Below, in pieces: positions 19,189 to 27,610 of a DNA stretch of 64,000 nucleotides (positions are counted from its first letter, which is position 1; the number at the start of each line of letters is the position of its first letter). The position numbers and the translations under genes were made by a program. Below the pieces are notes generated by a model. That model worked only from the letters and a program-made list of their open reading frames with translations, had not been told where the DNA came from and made no database searches. Source of the DNA: Herbaspirillum sp. ST 5-3 (GTDB lineage Bacteria > Pseudomonadota > Gammaproteobacteria > Burkholderiales > Burkholderiaceae_D); NCBI RefSeq assembly GCF_004804275.1, contig NZ_STGI01000001.1, forward strand, positions 62,001-126,000. Direction: 5' to 3'.

Positions 19189-19821
19189 ATGCCTGAATCA
19201 AACGTGTCTGCGCGCAGATTTTCGGTCGGTCTTACCGGTGGTATCGGCAGTGGCAAGACGACCGTGGCGGATATGCTCCACGCAAGAGGCGCAGCCGTCA
19301 TTGACACGGACCTGCTTGCGCATCAGTTGACGGCACCGGACGGTCTGGCAATTCCCGAGATACGTGCGCAGTTCGGTGAGGCGTTTTTGACTGCCGACGG
19401 TGCGATGGATCGCACGAAGATGCGGGAATACGTATTTGCGGAACCGACAGCCAAAGCGCGCCTGGAAGCGATCCTGCATCCCTTGATTCGAATCGAGACC
19501 GAGCGGGCCGCAGCACAAGCGCAAGGCACTTACCTGGTGTTCGTCGTCCCTCTGCTGGTTGAGTCCGGATCATGGCGGCAACGGGTATCTCGCGTACTGG
19601 TTGTCGATTGCGCGGAGCAGACCCAGGTACGGCGCGTCATGAGCCGCAGCGGTTTATCGGAGCAGCAGGTCCGCGCCATCATGGCAGCGCAAGTGTCCCG
19701 ACAGCAGCGTCTCGCCGCAGCGGACGATGTCATCGATAACGATGGCGATGCAGTCGCACTGGTACCGCAGGTCGACCGGCTCCATGCGTCCTATGTCTCG
19801 CTCGCGGCGAAGTGTAACTAG
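19189..19821 (+). CDS. coaE: dephospho-CoA kinase
   Basis: Last step of coenzyme A synthesis, phosphorylating dephospho-CoA on the ribose. The 210-residue P-loop kinase has [15 protein letters not shown] (about 12-26), the DTDLLAHQL substrate segment and the HPLIR lid motif. Tight linkage to pilD and zapD is typical of beta- and gammaproteobacteria and does not imply a pilus role. Confidence 0.96.
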   Translation: MPESNVSARRFSVGLTGGIGSGKTTVADMLHARGAAVIDTDLLAHQLTAPDGLAIPEIRAQFGEAFLTADGAMDRTKMREYVFAEPTAKARLEAILHPLIRIETERAAAQAQGTYLVFVVPLLVESGSWRQRVSRVLVVDCAEQTQVRRVMSRSGLSEQQVRAIMAAQVSRQQRLAAADDVIDNDGDAVALVPQVDRLHASYVSLAAKCN

Positions 19822-19957
19822 TGTGTAAATCGTCGGCTCTACATCCGGCAGCAAAATCATTGATATCTTGCCCGACAATATTTGTATTTTTTCATGGCTT
19901 CGTTCAGAATCACATAATTATTGCCAGCACGAGCTTTACAGCTAAAGGGACGCCATT

Positions 19958-20713
19958 TTGATCATCTACGAATACCCTTTCAACGAGCGTATTCGCACTT
20001 TGCTGCGGCTGGAAGATCTTTACGAAAAATTCATCTTTTTCCTTCATCAAGACCACCCTCAGCAGCATCACATTGCGCTGTCGACAATTTTCGAAATGCT
20101 GGAAGTCGCCGGCCGCGCCGATCTCAAGTCGGATTTGCTGCAGGAACTGGAGCGCCAGAAGCAAACGCTCATCGGATTCAAGTCCAATCCCAATGTATTG
20201 CCGGAGCGCCTGAACGAAGTCCTTGCGGATGTTGACCGCAGCAGTGCGGCCTTGATGGCTGCGCAAGGCAAGACTGGACAAAATATTCGCGATAACGAGT
20301 GGCTCATGAGCATCCGCGGCAGGACCATCATTCCGGGCGGCGCTTGTGAATTCGACCTTCCGTCCTACTACGCCTGGCAGCATCGTTCAGCACAGCAGCG
20401 TTTCAACGATATTTCCACCTGGTTTGCGCCGCTTGTGCCGCTGTTCGATGCGATCGGCGTCGTGCTGCGCCTGTTACGCGAATCCGGTCGTTCCGCAAAG
20501 ACGATCGCGCAGGCCGGCAGCTATCAGCAAATGCTACAAGGCAAGGTCTATCAGATGTTGCGGCTGAGTATTGATGAGACTCTGGGCGCGATCCCTGAAA
20601 TTTCCGCCAACAAGTATATGCTTTGGGTACGTTTTACCTCGCAGGACGGCGACATGAAGCCACGATCCTTCGAGAACGATGTCCCCTTTGAGTTGACCCT
20701 GTGTAATTTCTGA
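19958..20713 (+). CDS. zapD: cell division protein ZapD
   Basis: Cytoplasmic protein (formerly YacF, DUF1342) that crosslinks FtsZ protofilaments at the Z ring. 251 residues, with the characteristic start [23 protein letters not shown] and C-terminal segment [16 protein letters not shown]. The start is TTG at 19958, preceded by AAAGGGA (19944-19950). It is separated from coaE by 136 bases of AT-rich DNA, which probably contain its own promoter (TTGATA near 19859; CATAAT at 19913-19918), and continues into yacG. Confidence 0.95.
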   Translation: MIIYEYPFNERIRTLLRLEDLYEKFIFFLHQDHPQQHHIALSTIFEMLEVAGRADLKSDLLQELERQKQTLIGFKSNPNVLPERLNEVLADVDRSSAALMAAQGKTGQNIRDNEWLMSIRGRTIIPGGACEFDLPSYYAWQHRSAQQRFNDISTWFAPLVPLFDAIGVVLRLLRESGRSAKTIAQAGSYQQMLQGKVYQMLRLSIDETLGAIPEISANKYMLWVRFTSQDGDMKPRSFENDVPFELTLCNF

Positions 20714-20721
20714 GGTGTATT

Positions 20722-20910
20722 ATGGCGACCGTCGTTGATTGCCCGACTTGTGGCAAGAAGGTCGAATGGACCGAGAAGAGCAAGTATCGGCCGTTTTGCT
20801 CCGAGCGCTGCAAACAGATCGATCTGGGCGCTTGGGCGGAAGAAAAATACGCGATCCCTGCTGTTACGCCGCCCAAAGAGGCGGATGACGACAGCCTTCC
20901 ACCGCATTGA
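20722..20910 (+). CDS. yacG: DNA gyrase inhibitor YacG
   Basis: 62-residue zinc-finger protein whose E. coli homologue binds GyrB and blocks DNA binding by gyrase. The zinc ligands are visible as CPTCGKK and [14 protein letters not shown]. It sits eight bases after zapD, as in most proteobacteria, and ends convergent to the TyrR-like gene. Confidence 0.95.
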   Translation: MATVVDCPTCGKKVEWTEKSKYRPFCSERCKQIDLGAWAEEKYAIPAVTPPKEADDDSLPPH

Positions 20911-20922
20911 ACTGCACCTGAT

Positions 20923-22476
20923 TCACCGATCCGATCCGGGAATTCCGTATTTGCGAAGCTTGTTCGCAATCATCGAATGCGATGTCTTGAGCCGGGATGC
21001 GAGCTTGCGGCTCGAGGGGTACTGCGGATAGAGCCTCTCGAGAACGGCGCGCTCAAACAGGGCGACCGTTTTGTCCCAATCTTCCGCTTCCTGGAAATGC
21101 GATGAAACTTCCATCGACATGCTGCCTTCGGCAAGGTCGAAGTCTGAAGCATCCAGAATGCGTTGGTCCGTCATCGTGATGGCGCGGAAGACGACATTTT
21201 GCAACTGTCTCACGTTGCCCGGCCAGCCATTGGCGACCAGCGCCGCGCAGGCTTGTGCATTGAGCCGACAAATCGGCTTTTGTGCCTGCGCACAGGCGCG
21301 TTCAATGAAATGGCGCGCCAGCAGCAGAATGTCATCCGGGCGCTCGCGCAGCGACGGTACTTCGAGCTGCAGCACATTCAGCCGGTAGAACAGGTCTTCA
21401 CGAAAACTTCCCTCCGCGACCATTTTCCGCAAGTTGCGATGCGTGGCACTGATGATGCGCACATTCACCTTGGTTTCGCGTTCGCTGCCGATTCGGCGGA
21501 ATTTTCCGTCGTTTAAAAAGCGTAACAGCTTGGCCTGCAGATAGAGAGACATTTCGCCGATTTCATCGAGAAAAACGGTCCCGCCTTCCGCCATTTCGAT
21601 CAAGCCGGGCTTGCCGCCGCGTTGCGCGCCCGTAAAGGCGCCGGACATATAGCCGAACAATTCGCTCTCGGCCAGATTCTCCGGCAGCGAGGCACAATTC
21701 AGCGCAAGAAAAGGAGCGCTTCCACGCGGGCTCGCTGCATGGCAGGCTTGCGCAACGAGCTCCTTGCCGGTGCCTGTTTCACCGACGATCAGCAATGGCG
21801 CGTCCACCATTGCCACACGGGCCGCGCGCGCCTTCAGCGCACGAATCGGCTCGGATTCACCGATGATGGAATCGAATCCGCCACTGGTATGCTGCAGGGC
21901 GTGAAGCCTGCCGCCCAGGCGACGCGGTGCATGCAAGGTAATCACACCGCCGACCGTCTGTCCCAATGCGGAATCAAGCGGCTCCGAAACCGGTGTCACT
22001 TCCAGCAGGAAGGGTTGGCCGTGCAGTCTCACCTCGCGTGCGGGCGCACGAAACCCGCTGCCCAGCAATTCCGTCTGCAGGCCGGCCTCGCCGAACAGTT
22101 CTCGTAGCGTACTGTGATGCAATTGACTCTCATCCAATTCCGCCACGACGGCGGCTGCAGCATTCGCCGCCACAATGCGGCCTTCGGCATCAACCGCCAT
22201 CACCGGATCGGCCATCGCCGCCAACAGGGCATCGAGATGCAAGCGGCGGCGCGCGCCCGGCAGCACGTCGACAACTTTGACCTCCTGCACGCCGGCGACG
22301 CCCATGAAGTCCTCACGCAAGAGCGGCAACATGCTTTCACCGAGTTCAGGAATATCGATGAACACGTCGGAGGAATCGACCTCGACCGCGATCACGTTCA
22401 TGTTCCGACGTGCCAGCACAGCCAGAATCTCATGTGCGATGCCGACGCGGTCGGCGAACTGGACGTCTATCCGCAT
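20923..22476 (-). CDS. TyrR/PhhR-type transcriptional regulator, GAFTGA retained
   Basis: 517-residue regulator with the TyrR layout: N-terminal ACT domain (1-75, DRVGIAHEILAVLARRNMNVIAVEVD), PAS domain (about 80-190), AAA+ domain (about 205-430) with Walker A GETGTGKE and Walker B GGTVFLDEIGEM, and a C-terminal TyrR-type helix-turn-helix (YPSSRKLASRLKTSHSMIANKLRKYG). GAFTGA is intact (SGAFTGAQRGGKPG), as in Pseudomonas PhhR and unlike E. coli TyrR, so it should activate sigma-54 polymerase. Known relatives respond to aromatic amino acids through ACT and PAS. Two genes away, ald carries an exact sigma-54 promoter, making ald a likely target (inference). The ATG at 22476 begins exactly at the ACT domain. 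Confidence 0.9.
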   Translation of the reverse strand: MRIDVQFADRVGIAHEILAVLARRNMNVIAVEVDSSDVFIDIPELGESMLPLLREDFMGVAGVQEVKVVDVLPGARRRLHLDALLAAMADPVMAVDAEGRIVAANAAAAVVAELDESQLHHSTLRELFGEAGLQTELLGSGFRAPAREVRLHGQPFLLEVTPVSEPLDSALGQTVGGVITLHAPRRLGGRLHALQHTSGGFDSIIGESEPIRALKARAARVAMVDAPLLIVGETGTGKELVAQACHAASPRGSAPFLALNCASLPENLAESELFGYMSGAFTGAQRGGKPGLIEMAEGGTVFLDEIGEMSLYLQAKLLRFLNDGKFRRIGSERETKVNVRIISATHRNLRKMVAEGSFREDLFYRLNVLQLEVPSLRERPDDILLLARHFIERACAQAQKPICRLNAQACAALVANGWPGNVRQLQNVVFRAITMTDQRILDASDFDLAEGSMSMEVSSHFQEAEDWDKTVALFERAVLERLYPQYPSSRKLASRLKTSHSMIANKLRKYGIPGSDR

Positions 22477-22613
22477 GGTGTCAGGGTTTCTTCAGATTGG
22501 TTGGGCTGAGTAAGTGCCGGGACTCATCGTCACTTTACCCGCGCACCGGGAAGGCGACAATAGCGTGCGGGAGGCGCGTATGAAAATCACAGTGAACGCG
22601 CTGTCGCGGATTT

Positions 22614-23171
22614 TCAAGCCAGCTCTTGCGCCGGCTCCGGAATATAGGGCCGTGGACCGGAACTGAAACCACGGACCGAACTGGACGAGCCAAGCGCCTT
22701 GAGCCGCCCCAGATCGAAGGCCTGAAGATGCTGCAATACGACCTGGTTGATTTCCATCGTGGCTTGCATCAGCAGGAGGTCGACGTTTTGCTGCGCGACG
22801 CTGCGCTGCTCGTCTGCAGTGGGCTCGGATCTTTTCTTGCGTGACGACGACGGCTCCGGCATGCCGCTGGCGACGCTTCGGAAGATGTCCGCGAGCGTTA
22901 TCGTTCCCAGCATCGAGGAGCAATACCAGGCGTCCTTGTTGTTGTCGTCCTGATGGAGCAATCCGGAACGGTGCAAGTCAGTCAGCAGGCTGCGTATTGC
23001 GCGCGACGATTGTCCAAGTGCGTCTGATAAAGCTGCGGTTGCCACCGGGCGTGGATTGGCAATCACGATGCGGGCCAGCACCTCGATTGCCGTGGAAAAT
23101 CGCGCGTGCAGCTGGCGATCGCCGAGAATAAATTCGTTCATCGCGCCTGGCTCTACCGTGCGTCCGTTCAT
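22614..23171 (-). CDS. Rrf2-like winged-helix regulator without cluster cysteines
   Basis: Transcription factor of about 185 residues. Its first 80 show an Rrf2-type winged helix (RFSTAIEVLARIVIANPRPVATAALSDALGQSSRAIRSLLTDLHRSGLL). The C-terminal half is helical with a basic Ser/Lys stretch and a final Pro/Gly-rich tail. Only one cysteine is present, so it cannot hold an Rrf2 Fe-S cluster as IscR or NsrR do. I took ATG 23171, with AAGG seven bases before it; ATG 23141 is an alternative, and the frame is open to 23330. It lies between the TyrR-like gene and ald on the same strand. Target unknown. Confidence 0.7.
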   Translation of the reverse strand: MNGRTVEPGAMNEFILGDRQLHARFSTAIEVLARIVIANPRPVATAALSDALGQSSRAIRSLLTDLHRSGLLHQDDNNKDAWYCSSMLGTITLADIFRSVASGMPEPSSSRKKRSEPTADEQRSVAQQNVDLLLMQATMEINQVVLQHLQAFDLGRLKALGSSSSVRGFSSGPRPYIPEPAQELA

Positions 23172-23353
23172 GCCAGCGCCTTGTGAAAAGGAAGAATCGA
23201 AAGCTTGATGTTGCGGTGACGTTCCATTTGCAATCCCTTCAAATCGATTACCGGGCAATTCCCTGACTTCGGGGTGTGGACTCAGGACGTGATAATCGCA
23301 AACTCCGGAGAGACGGAAGATGGACGCCACTCCTCGACTGGCGCTTGAGGAAG

Positions 23354-23379
23354 CGGCCAGCCGGTTTCCGGGCTGGCCG
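23354..23379 (-). terminator. hairpin just after ald
   Basis: 9-bp perfect arms (23354-23362 with 23371-23379), 12 bases beyond the ald stop codon. It has no U-run, so it is either a factor-assisted terminator or an mRNA-stabilising hairpin. Confidence 0.4.
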
Positions 23380-23390
23380 TCCTGGATGGC

Positions 23391-24506
23391 TTATTGCAGG
23401 AAATAGTCCGCAGGAACGTATTCGTATCCCAGGTCATGTGCGACCGCTTCGTAGCTGACCTTGCCCTGGCAAACATTCAGGCCATTCTTGAGATGCGGAT
23501 TGTCCTTCAGCGCTTGCCTCCATCCCTTGTCCGCCAGCGCAACGGCGTGGCCGATGGTGGCATTGTTCAGCGCGAAGGTCGAAGTGCGCGCTACCGCACC
23601 CGGCATGTTGGCCACGCAATAATGGACCACGCCGTCGACGAGGTAGGTTGGTTCGGCATGCGTCGTGGCGTGCGAGGTTTCGAAGCATCCACCCTGATCG
23701 ATTGCGACATCGACCACGACCGCGCCCTGCTTCATGCGTGAAATCATGTCGCGGGTAACCAGCTTCGGCGCTGCGGCGCCCGGCACGAGCACGCCACCTA
23801 CGACGAGATCTGCCGAGAGCACCGATTCCTCGACTGTATGGGCGTTCGAATACAGCGTCGAAATGCGATTTCCAAACACCAGGTCCAACTGCCGCAGGCG
23901 ATCGACGTTCTTGTCCAGCACCGTGACGCGCGCACCGATACCGACGGCCATTTGCAGGGCATTGGCGCCCACTACGCCGGCACCGATGATCACCACATGG
24001 CCTGCTTCCACGCCGGGCACTCCGCCCAGCAGCAATCCCATGCCGCCCTTTGATTTTTCGAGATGTGCTGCGCCGGCCTGAATCGACATGCGACCGGCCA
24101 CTTCGCTCATCGGCGCGAGCAGCGGCAGGCCCCCGCCGGGACCGGTAATGGTTTCATAGGCAATGCAGGTCGCGCCGGATTTGACCAGCGCCGCAGTTTG
24201 CTGTGGATCGGGTGCGAGGTGCAGATAGGTGTAGAGGATCTGCCCTTCACGCAACATGGCGCATTCTTGCGGCTGCGGCTCTTTGACTTTGACGATCATT
24301 TGCGCTCGGTCGAAGATTTCCTTCGCCGTGTCGACCAGAGACGCTCCCGCGGCTGCGTACTGCTCGTCGGACAGGCCGATCGCGGTTCCGGCATTTTTCT
24401 GAACGATCACCTGATGACCGCGCGAGGTCAATTCGCGTACGCTGGCCGGGGTCAGTCCGACACGATATTCATGGTTTTTGATCTCTTTTGGCACGCCGAC
24501 TAGCAT
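23391..24506 (-). CDS. ald: alanine dehydrogenase
   Basis: NAD-dependent enzyme interconverting L-alanine and pyruvate plus ammonia; usually catabolic. 371 residues, the family length. The N-terminal AlaDh_PNT domain starts [20 protein letters not shown]. The Rossmann domain has [30 protein letters not shown] (about 170-200), and the C-terminal signature [14 protein letters not shown] is present. The catalytic Lys (VKVKEP) and His (TYLHLAPD) regions are present. A sigma-54 promoter (24618-24633) precedes it, with a 100-base leader. It is in the same direction as the two regulator genes downstream, separated from them by a hairpin. Confidence 0.97.
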   Translation of the reverse strand: MLVGVPKEIKNHEYRVGLTPASVRELTSRGHQVIVQKNAGTAIGLSDEQYAAAGASLVDTAKEIFDRAQMIVKVKEPQPQECAMLREGQILYTYLHLAPDPQQTAALVKSGATCIAYETITGPGGGLPLLAPMSEVAGRMSIQAGAAHLEKSKGGMGLLLGGVPGVEAGHVVIIGAGVVGANALQMAVGIGARVTVLDKNVDRLRQLDLVFGNRISTLYSNAHTVEESVLSADLVVGGVLVPGAAAPKLVTRDMISRMKQGAVVVDVAIDQGGCFETSHATTHAEPTYLVDGVVHYCVANMPGAVARTSTFALNNATIGHAVALADKGWRQALKDNPHLKNGLNVCQGKVSYEAVAHDLGYEYVPADYFLQ

Positions 24507-24617
24507 GTGAACTCTCCTGTTATATGGTGCGCAATAACGCGCTCTGGATTGACTCCACGAAATGCCTTGCCGTATTCGGGCGGAAAGCCGGTTCCGTGGA
24601 TGGCTAAAGTGATATGT

Positions 24618-24633
24618 AGCAACGTGCGTGCCA
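24618..24633 (-). promoter_or_regulatory. sigma-54 (-24/-12) promoter of ald
   Basis: On the minus strand the sequence reads TGGCACG-CACG-TTGCT, a full match to the consensus TGGCACG-N4-TTGCW. GG (24632-24631) and GC (24620-24619) have the obligatory 10-base separation. Transcription would begin near 24606, about 100 bases before the ald ATG. A sigma-54 promoter needs an enhancer-binding protein; the TyrR/PhhR-type protein encoded at 20923-22476 is the obvious candidate. Confidence 0.85.
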
Positions 24634-24907
24634 CATAAATAAGAGCCATTAAATCAATCACTTAGAAATTTGCACGCTGATTCACCGAAGCGAACTGTCC
24701 ACAAATTAATACAGAGTGCCGAACTCCTCCTGATGGAGTCGGCCGAAACTCCTCTGCAGCCCAAGCCCAGGACCGTATGTACAGAATAGAGTACGGTGTA
24801 TTTAATTCAATACAGATGTATTGAAAGGGGAAATGTAATGGAAATGTTCCGCCCGGGAGTGCCCGGAAAGATTGCCAATGCCAGACAGTCGCGCGTCGCG
24901 GTATTCG
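24634..24907. promoter_or_regulatory. ald upstream region with palindrome and TACAGA repeats
   Basis: AT-rich non-coding stretch upstream of the sigma-54 promoter. It holds a perfect palindrome, TTCAATACA-GA-TGTATTGAA (24806-24825), about 200 bases from the predicted start site, a usual enhancer distance. The hexamer TACAGA occurs at 24710, 24780 and 24811. A weaker inverted repeat, ACCGTA/TACGGT, flanks 24772-24797. These are candidate binding sites for the enhancer-binding protein. The A+G-rich GAAAGGGGAAATGTAATG at 24823-24840 resembles a ribosome site but leads into no convincing gene. Confidence 0.55.
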
Positions 24908-25318
24908 CTAGGAACGAAACCGCAATTGATTCAGCCACTCCAGGAGTGGAATGGTGGCAGGCAGCAAGGGCTCGACTTCGAAGCTTCCTTGCCATGCAAA
25001 TGCCTGGCCTTCAAGGCTTTGCGGTTCACCCTGCCAATGCCGACTGATGTAGAAATGGAGCCGGACGTGAGCATGGGGATAAACATACTCAACGCCGCAC
25101 CACGGCTCCGCGGAGAGGACTTGCACGCCGAGTTCTTCGAGAAATTCGCGCTTGAGCGCTTCGAGAATCGACTCACCCTGCTCGACCTTGCCACCGGGGA
25201 ACTCCCAGTACCCCGCATAGGGCTTGCCCTCAGGGCGCTGACCAAGGAGAACGTCGCCATTCGGCTTCATCAAAATGCCAACGGCGACGTCGATTGGTGA
25301 TGCTGGAGAGGAGGACAT
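24908..25318 (-). CDS. NUDIX hydrolase, MutT-like
   Basis: 136-residue NUDIX enzyme, probably an 8-oxo-dGTP or related nucleoside triphosphate pyrophosphatase. The NUDIX box GGKVEQGESILEALKREFLEELGV is complete (about 42-65), and the short single-domain length matches MutT. ATG 25318 lies seven bases after the stop of the ATPase gene; the frame is open further upstream but those residues are the antisense of the ATPase. In Burkholderiales this gene regularly follows the DUF815 ATPase gene. Exact substrate is not readable from the sequence. Confidence 0.9.
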   Translation of the reverse strand: MSSSPASPIDVAVGILMKPNGDVLLGQRPEGKPYAGYWEFPGGKVEQGESILEALKREFLEELGVQVLSAEPWCGVEYVYPHAHVRLHFYISRHWQGEPQSLEGQAFAWQGSFEVEPLLPATIPLLEWLNQLRFRS

Positions 25319-25325
25319 GCGGAAA

Positions 25326-26201
25326 CTATCTGTCGGCTTTGCCCGCATAGTCGCGTGCAAATTGCCATGCCACCCGTCCGGAGCGAGACCCTCGTTGCAA
25401 GGCCCAGCGCAGCGCATCGGCACGTGCGTCTTCGATGTGCTGGTCGCCGCAGCCGAAATGCCGCAGCCAATGCGCGACGATGTCGAGATAGTCGTCCTGC
25501 TTGAATGGATAGAACGATACCCACAGACCGAAGCGCTCTGACAAGGAAATCTTCTCCTCGACCGTTTCTCCCGGATGCAAATCGCCGTCTTCCGTATGCA
25601 CATAGGTCGCGTTGTCGGACATCCTCTCGGGCATCAGGTGCCGGCGGTTGGAGGTTGCGTAGATCAGTACGTTGTCGGACTGTGCTGCGATGCTGCCGTC
25701 GAGCGCCACCTTCAGCGCCTTGTAGCCGCTTTCACCTTCTTCGAAAGACAGGTCATCGCAAAAAATGATGAAGCGTTCCGGCCGCCCGGCGATCATGTCC
25801 ACGATGTCGGGCAAATCGCACAAGTCGTCCTTGTCGACTTCGATCAGGCGCAATCCCTGTGATGCGTACTGGTTCAGGCAGGCCTTGATCAGTGAAGACT
25901 TGCCGGTGCCACGCGCGCCGGTCAGCAATACATTGTTGGCCGGCTTGCCATTCACAAACTGCCGCGTGTTCTGGTCGATCTGCTGCTTTTGTACTTCGAT
26001 GTTGTGCAAGTCGGACAAGGCAATGCGCGCGACGTGCGCGACTGGCTGCAAATGGCCGCGACTGCCTTTTCCGCCTTGCTTGCGCCAGCGGAATGCAGTT
26101 CCGGTATTCCAATCAGGAGTGGGACTTGATTGCGGCAAAATCGATTCAAGGCGCATCAACAGCGCTTCGGCGCGGTCGAGGAACTGGTCGAGTTGCGTCA
26201 T
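25326..26201 (-). CDS. DUF815-family AAA ATPase
   Basis: 291-residue cytoplasmic P-loop ATPase of the widespread but uncharacterised DUF815 family. Walker A is GARGTGKSSLIK (about 93-104) and Walker B is FIIFCDDLSFEEGE (about 143-156). An ATSNRRHL sensor-1-like segment and a C-terminal lid (SGRVAWQFARDYAG) are also present. It begins one base after argJ and ends seven bases before the NUDIX gene, so the three are one operon. No biochemical role is established. Confidence 0.9.
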   Translation of the reverse strand: MTQLDQFLDRAEALLMRLESILPQSSPTPDWNTGTAFRWRKQGGKGSRGHLQPVAHVARIALSDLHNIEVQKQQIDQNTRQFVNGKPANNVLLTGARGTGKSSLIKACLNQYASQGLRLIEVDKDDLCDLPDIVDMIAGRPERFIIFCDDLSFEEGESGYKALKVALDGSIAAQSDNVLIYATSNRRHLMPERMSDNATYVHTEDGDLHPGETVEEKISLSERFGLWVSFYPFKQDDYLDIVAHWLRHFGCGDQHIEDARADALRWALQRGSRSGRVAWQFARDYAGKADR

Positions 26202-26202
26202 G

Positions 26203-27441
26203 TCAGGAACGGTAGTCGGCGTTGATGCTCACGTACTCGTGAGAGAAATCGCAGGTCCAGATCGTCGCCGCCGCGTTGCCGCGGGCGAGTTTCACGCGCA
26301 CGGTGATTTCGCTTTGCTTCATCACGCGCTGACCGTCCTCTTCCTTGTAGTCGGGATTGCGTCCGCCATTCCTCGCGACCCAGACATCATCGAGATAGAG
26401 GTTCAGCTTGCCCACGTCGAGGTCGTCAACGCCGGCATAACCAATGGCGGCGAGAATCCGGCCCAGATTGGGATCTGACGCATAGAACGCGGTCTTGACC
26501 AATGGCGAGTGGCCGATCGAATAAGCGATCTTGCGGCATTCCTCAACACTCGCGCCCTCTTCGACCGTAATGGTGATGAACTTGGTCGCCCCTTCACCGT
26601 CGCGCACGATCATTTGCGCCAGCTCCTGGGAGAGCGAGGTGACTGCGGCCGACAAGGCTGCATACTCCGGCGAGCCGATCTCGTTGACCTCGAGCTGACC
26701 GGCGCCAGTCGCGATCAACATGAAGGAATCGTTGGTCGACGTGTCGCCGTCAATCGTGATGCAATTGAAGGATTTGTCCGCCGCTTCCTTCACCATGTGC
26801 TCGAGAACCGGCTGCGCAACCTTCGCGTCCATCGCCAGGAAACCCAGCATGGTCGCCATGTTCGGCTTGATCATGCCGGCCCCTTTGCTGATGCCGGTGA
26901 GGGTCACCGTCTTGCCGTCGACCGTCACCGTCCGCGATGCCGCTTTCGGCTGGGTGTCCGTTGTCATGATCGCTTCGGCGGCGTTGTACCAGTTATCCGC
27001 TTTCAGGTTGCTGATCGCCTGCGGCAAACCAGCCTTGATGCGATCCACCGGCAACTGTTCCAGAATGACGCCGGTTGAAAAGGGGAGAATTTGCGCCGGG
27101 TCGCATCCCAGCAAGTCAGCCAGTGCAACGCAAGTCAGATTGGCGTTTGCCAGACCCGTGTCGCCGGTACCGGCGTTGGCGTTCCCGGTATTAATCACCA
27201 GCGCGCGAATCGGGCCACCGGCCATTCGCAATCCTTCCAGGTGCGCCTTGCAAACTTGCACCGGGGCCGCGCAAAAACGATTCTTGGTAAACACGCCTGC
27301 GACGCTTGCCGTCGGTGCAAGCTTCATGACCAGCAAGTCCTTGCGGTTGGCTTTACGCACGCCTGCTTCGGCGTGGCCAAGTTCGATGCCGGCGACGGGT
27401 TTCAGGTTGGCGGCGATGGGGAGTGGAAGATTGACGGCCAT
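26203..27441 (-). CDS. argJ: bifunctional ornithine acetyltransferase / N-acetylglutamate synthase
   Basis: Arginine pathway enzyme that recycles the acetyl group from N-acetylornithine to glutamate. The 412-residue precursor contains the self-cleavage site in [16 protein letters not shown] (about 190-205), where Thr of ATML becomes the N-terminal nucleophile of the beta chain. The oxyanion region [14 protein letters not shown] is present. Whether it also uses acetyl-CoA (bifunctional) cannot be told. It heads the argJ-ATPase-NUDIX unit and is isolated from secA by a terminator. Confidence 0.97.
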   Translation of the reverse strand: MAVNLPLPIAANLKPVAGIELGHAEAGVRKANRKDLLVMKLAPTASVAGVFTKNRFCAAPVQVCKAHLEGLRMAGGPIRALVINTGNANAGTGDTGLANANLTCVALADLLGCDPAQILPFSTGVILEQLPVDRIKAGLPQAISNLKADNWYNAAEAIMTTDTQPKAASRTVTVDGKTVTLTGISKGAGMIKPNMATMLGFLAMDAKVAQPVLEHMVKEAADKSFNCITIDGDTSTNDSFMLIATGAGQLEVNEIGSPEYAALSAAVTSLSQELAQMIVRDGEGATKFITITVEEGASVEECRKIAYSIGHSPLVKTAFYASDPNLGRILAAIGYAGVDDLDVGKLNLYLDDVWVARNGGRNPDYKEEDGQRVMKQSEITVRVKLARGNAAATIWTCDFSHEYVSINADYRS

Positions 27442-27550
27442 ATGGTTTTATTGCGTGGGTGACAGATCGGTAAGATCGATATTGTAAACGTATCGGGACG
27501 ACGATGCGTTCGGGATGCGGGTATTCACGGCCTGCGAAGCTTCAGGATAT

Positions 27551-27588
27551 CCGCAAAAGACAAAGGGCAGGTTACCCTGCCCTTTGTC
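27551..27588 (-). terminator. rho-independent terminator of secA
   Basis: 13-bp perfect stem (27559-27571 with 27576-27588, loop TTAC). Read on the minus strand, the stem is followed by TTTTGC. It lies 22 bases after the secA stop, separating secA from argJ. Confidence 0.85.
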
Positions 27589-27610
27589 ATGTCGCGCTGC
27601 TTTCCCGGTG

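Noticed and set aside
24709-24830. TyrR boxes (TGTAAA-N6-TTTACA) upstream of ald
   Set aside because: No match to the E. coli consensus; only TACAGA repeats and an unrelated palindrome are seen.
24838-25047. Small plus-strand gene starting after GAAAGGGGAAATGTAATG
   Set aside because: The ribosome-like site is attractive, but the frame runs antisense into the NUDIX gene and the 69-residue product resembles nothing; the purine run may be chance.
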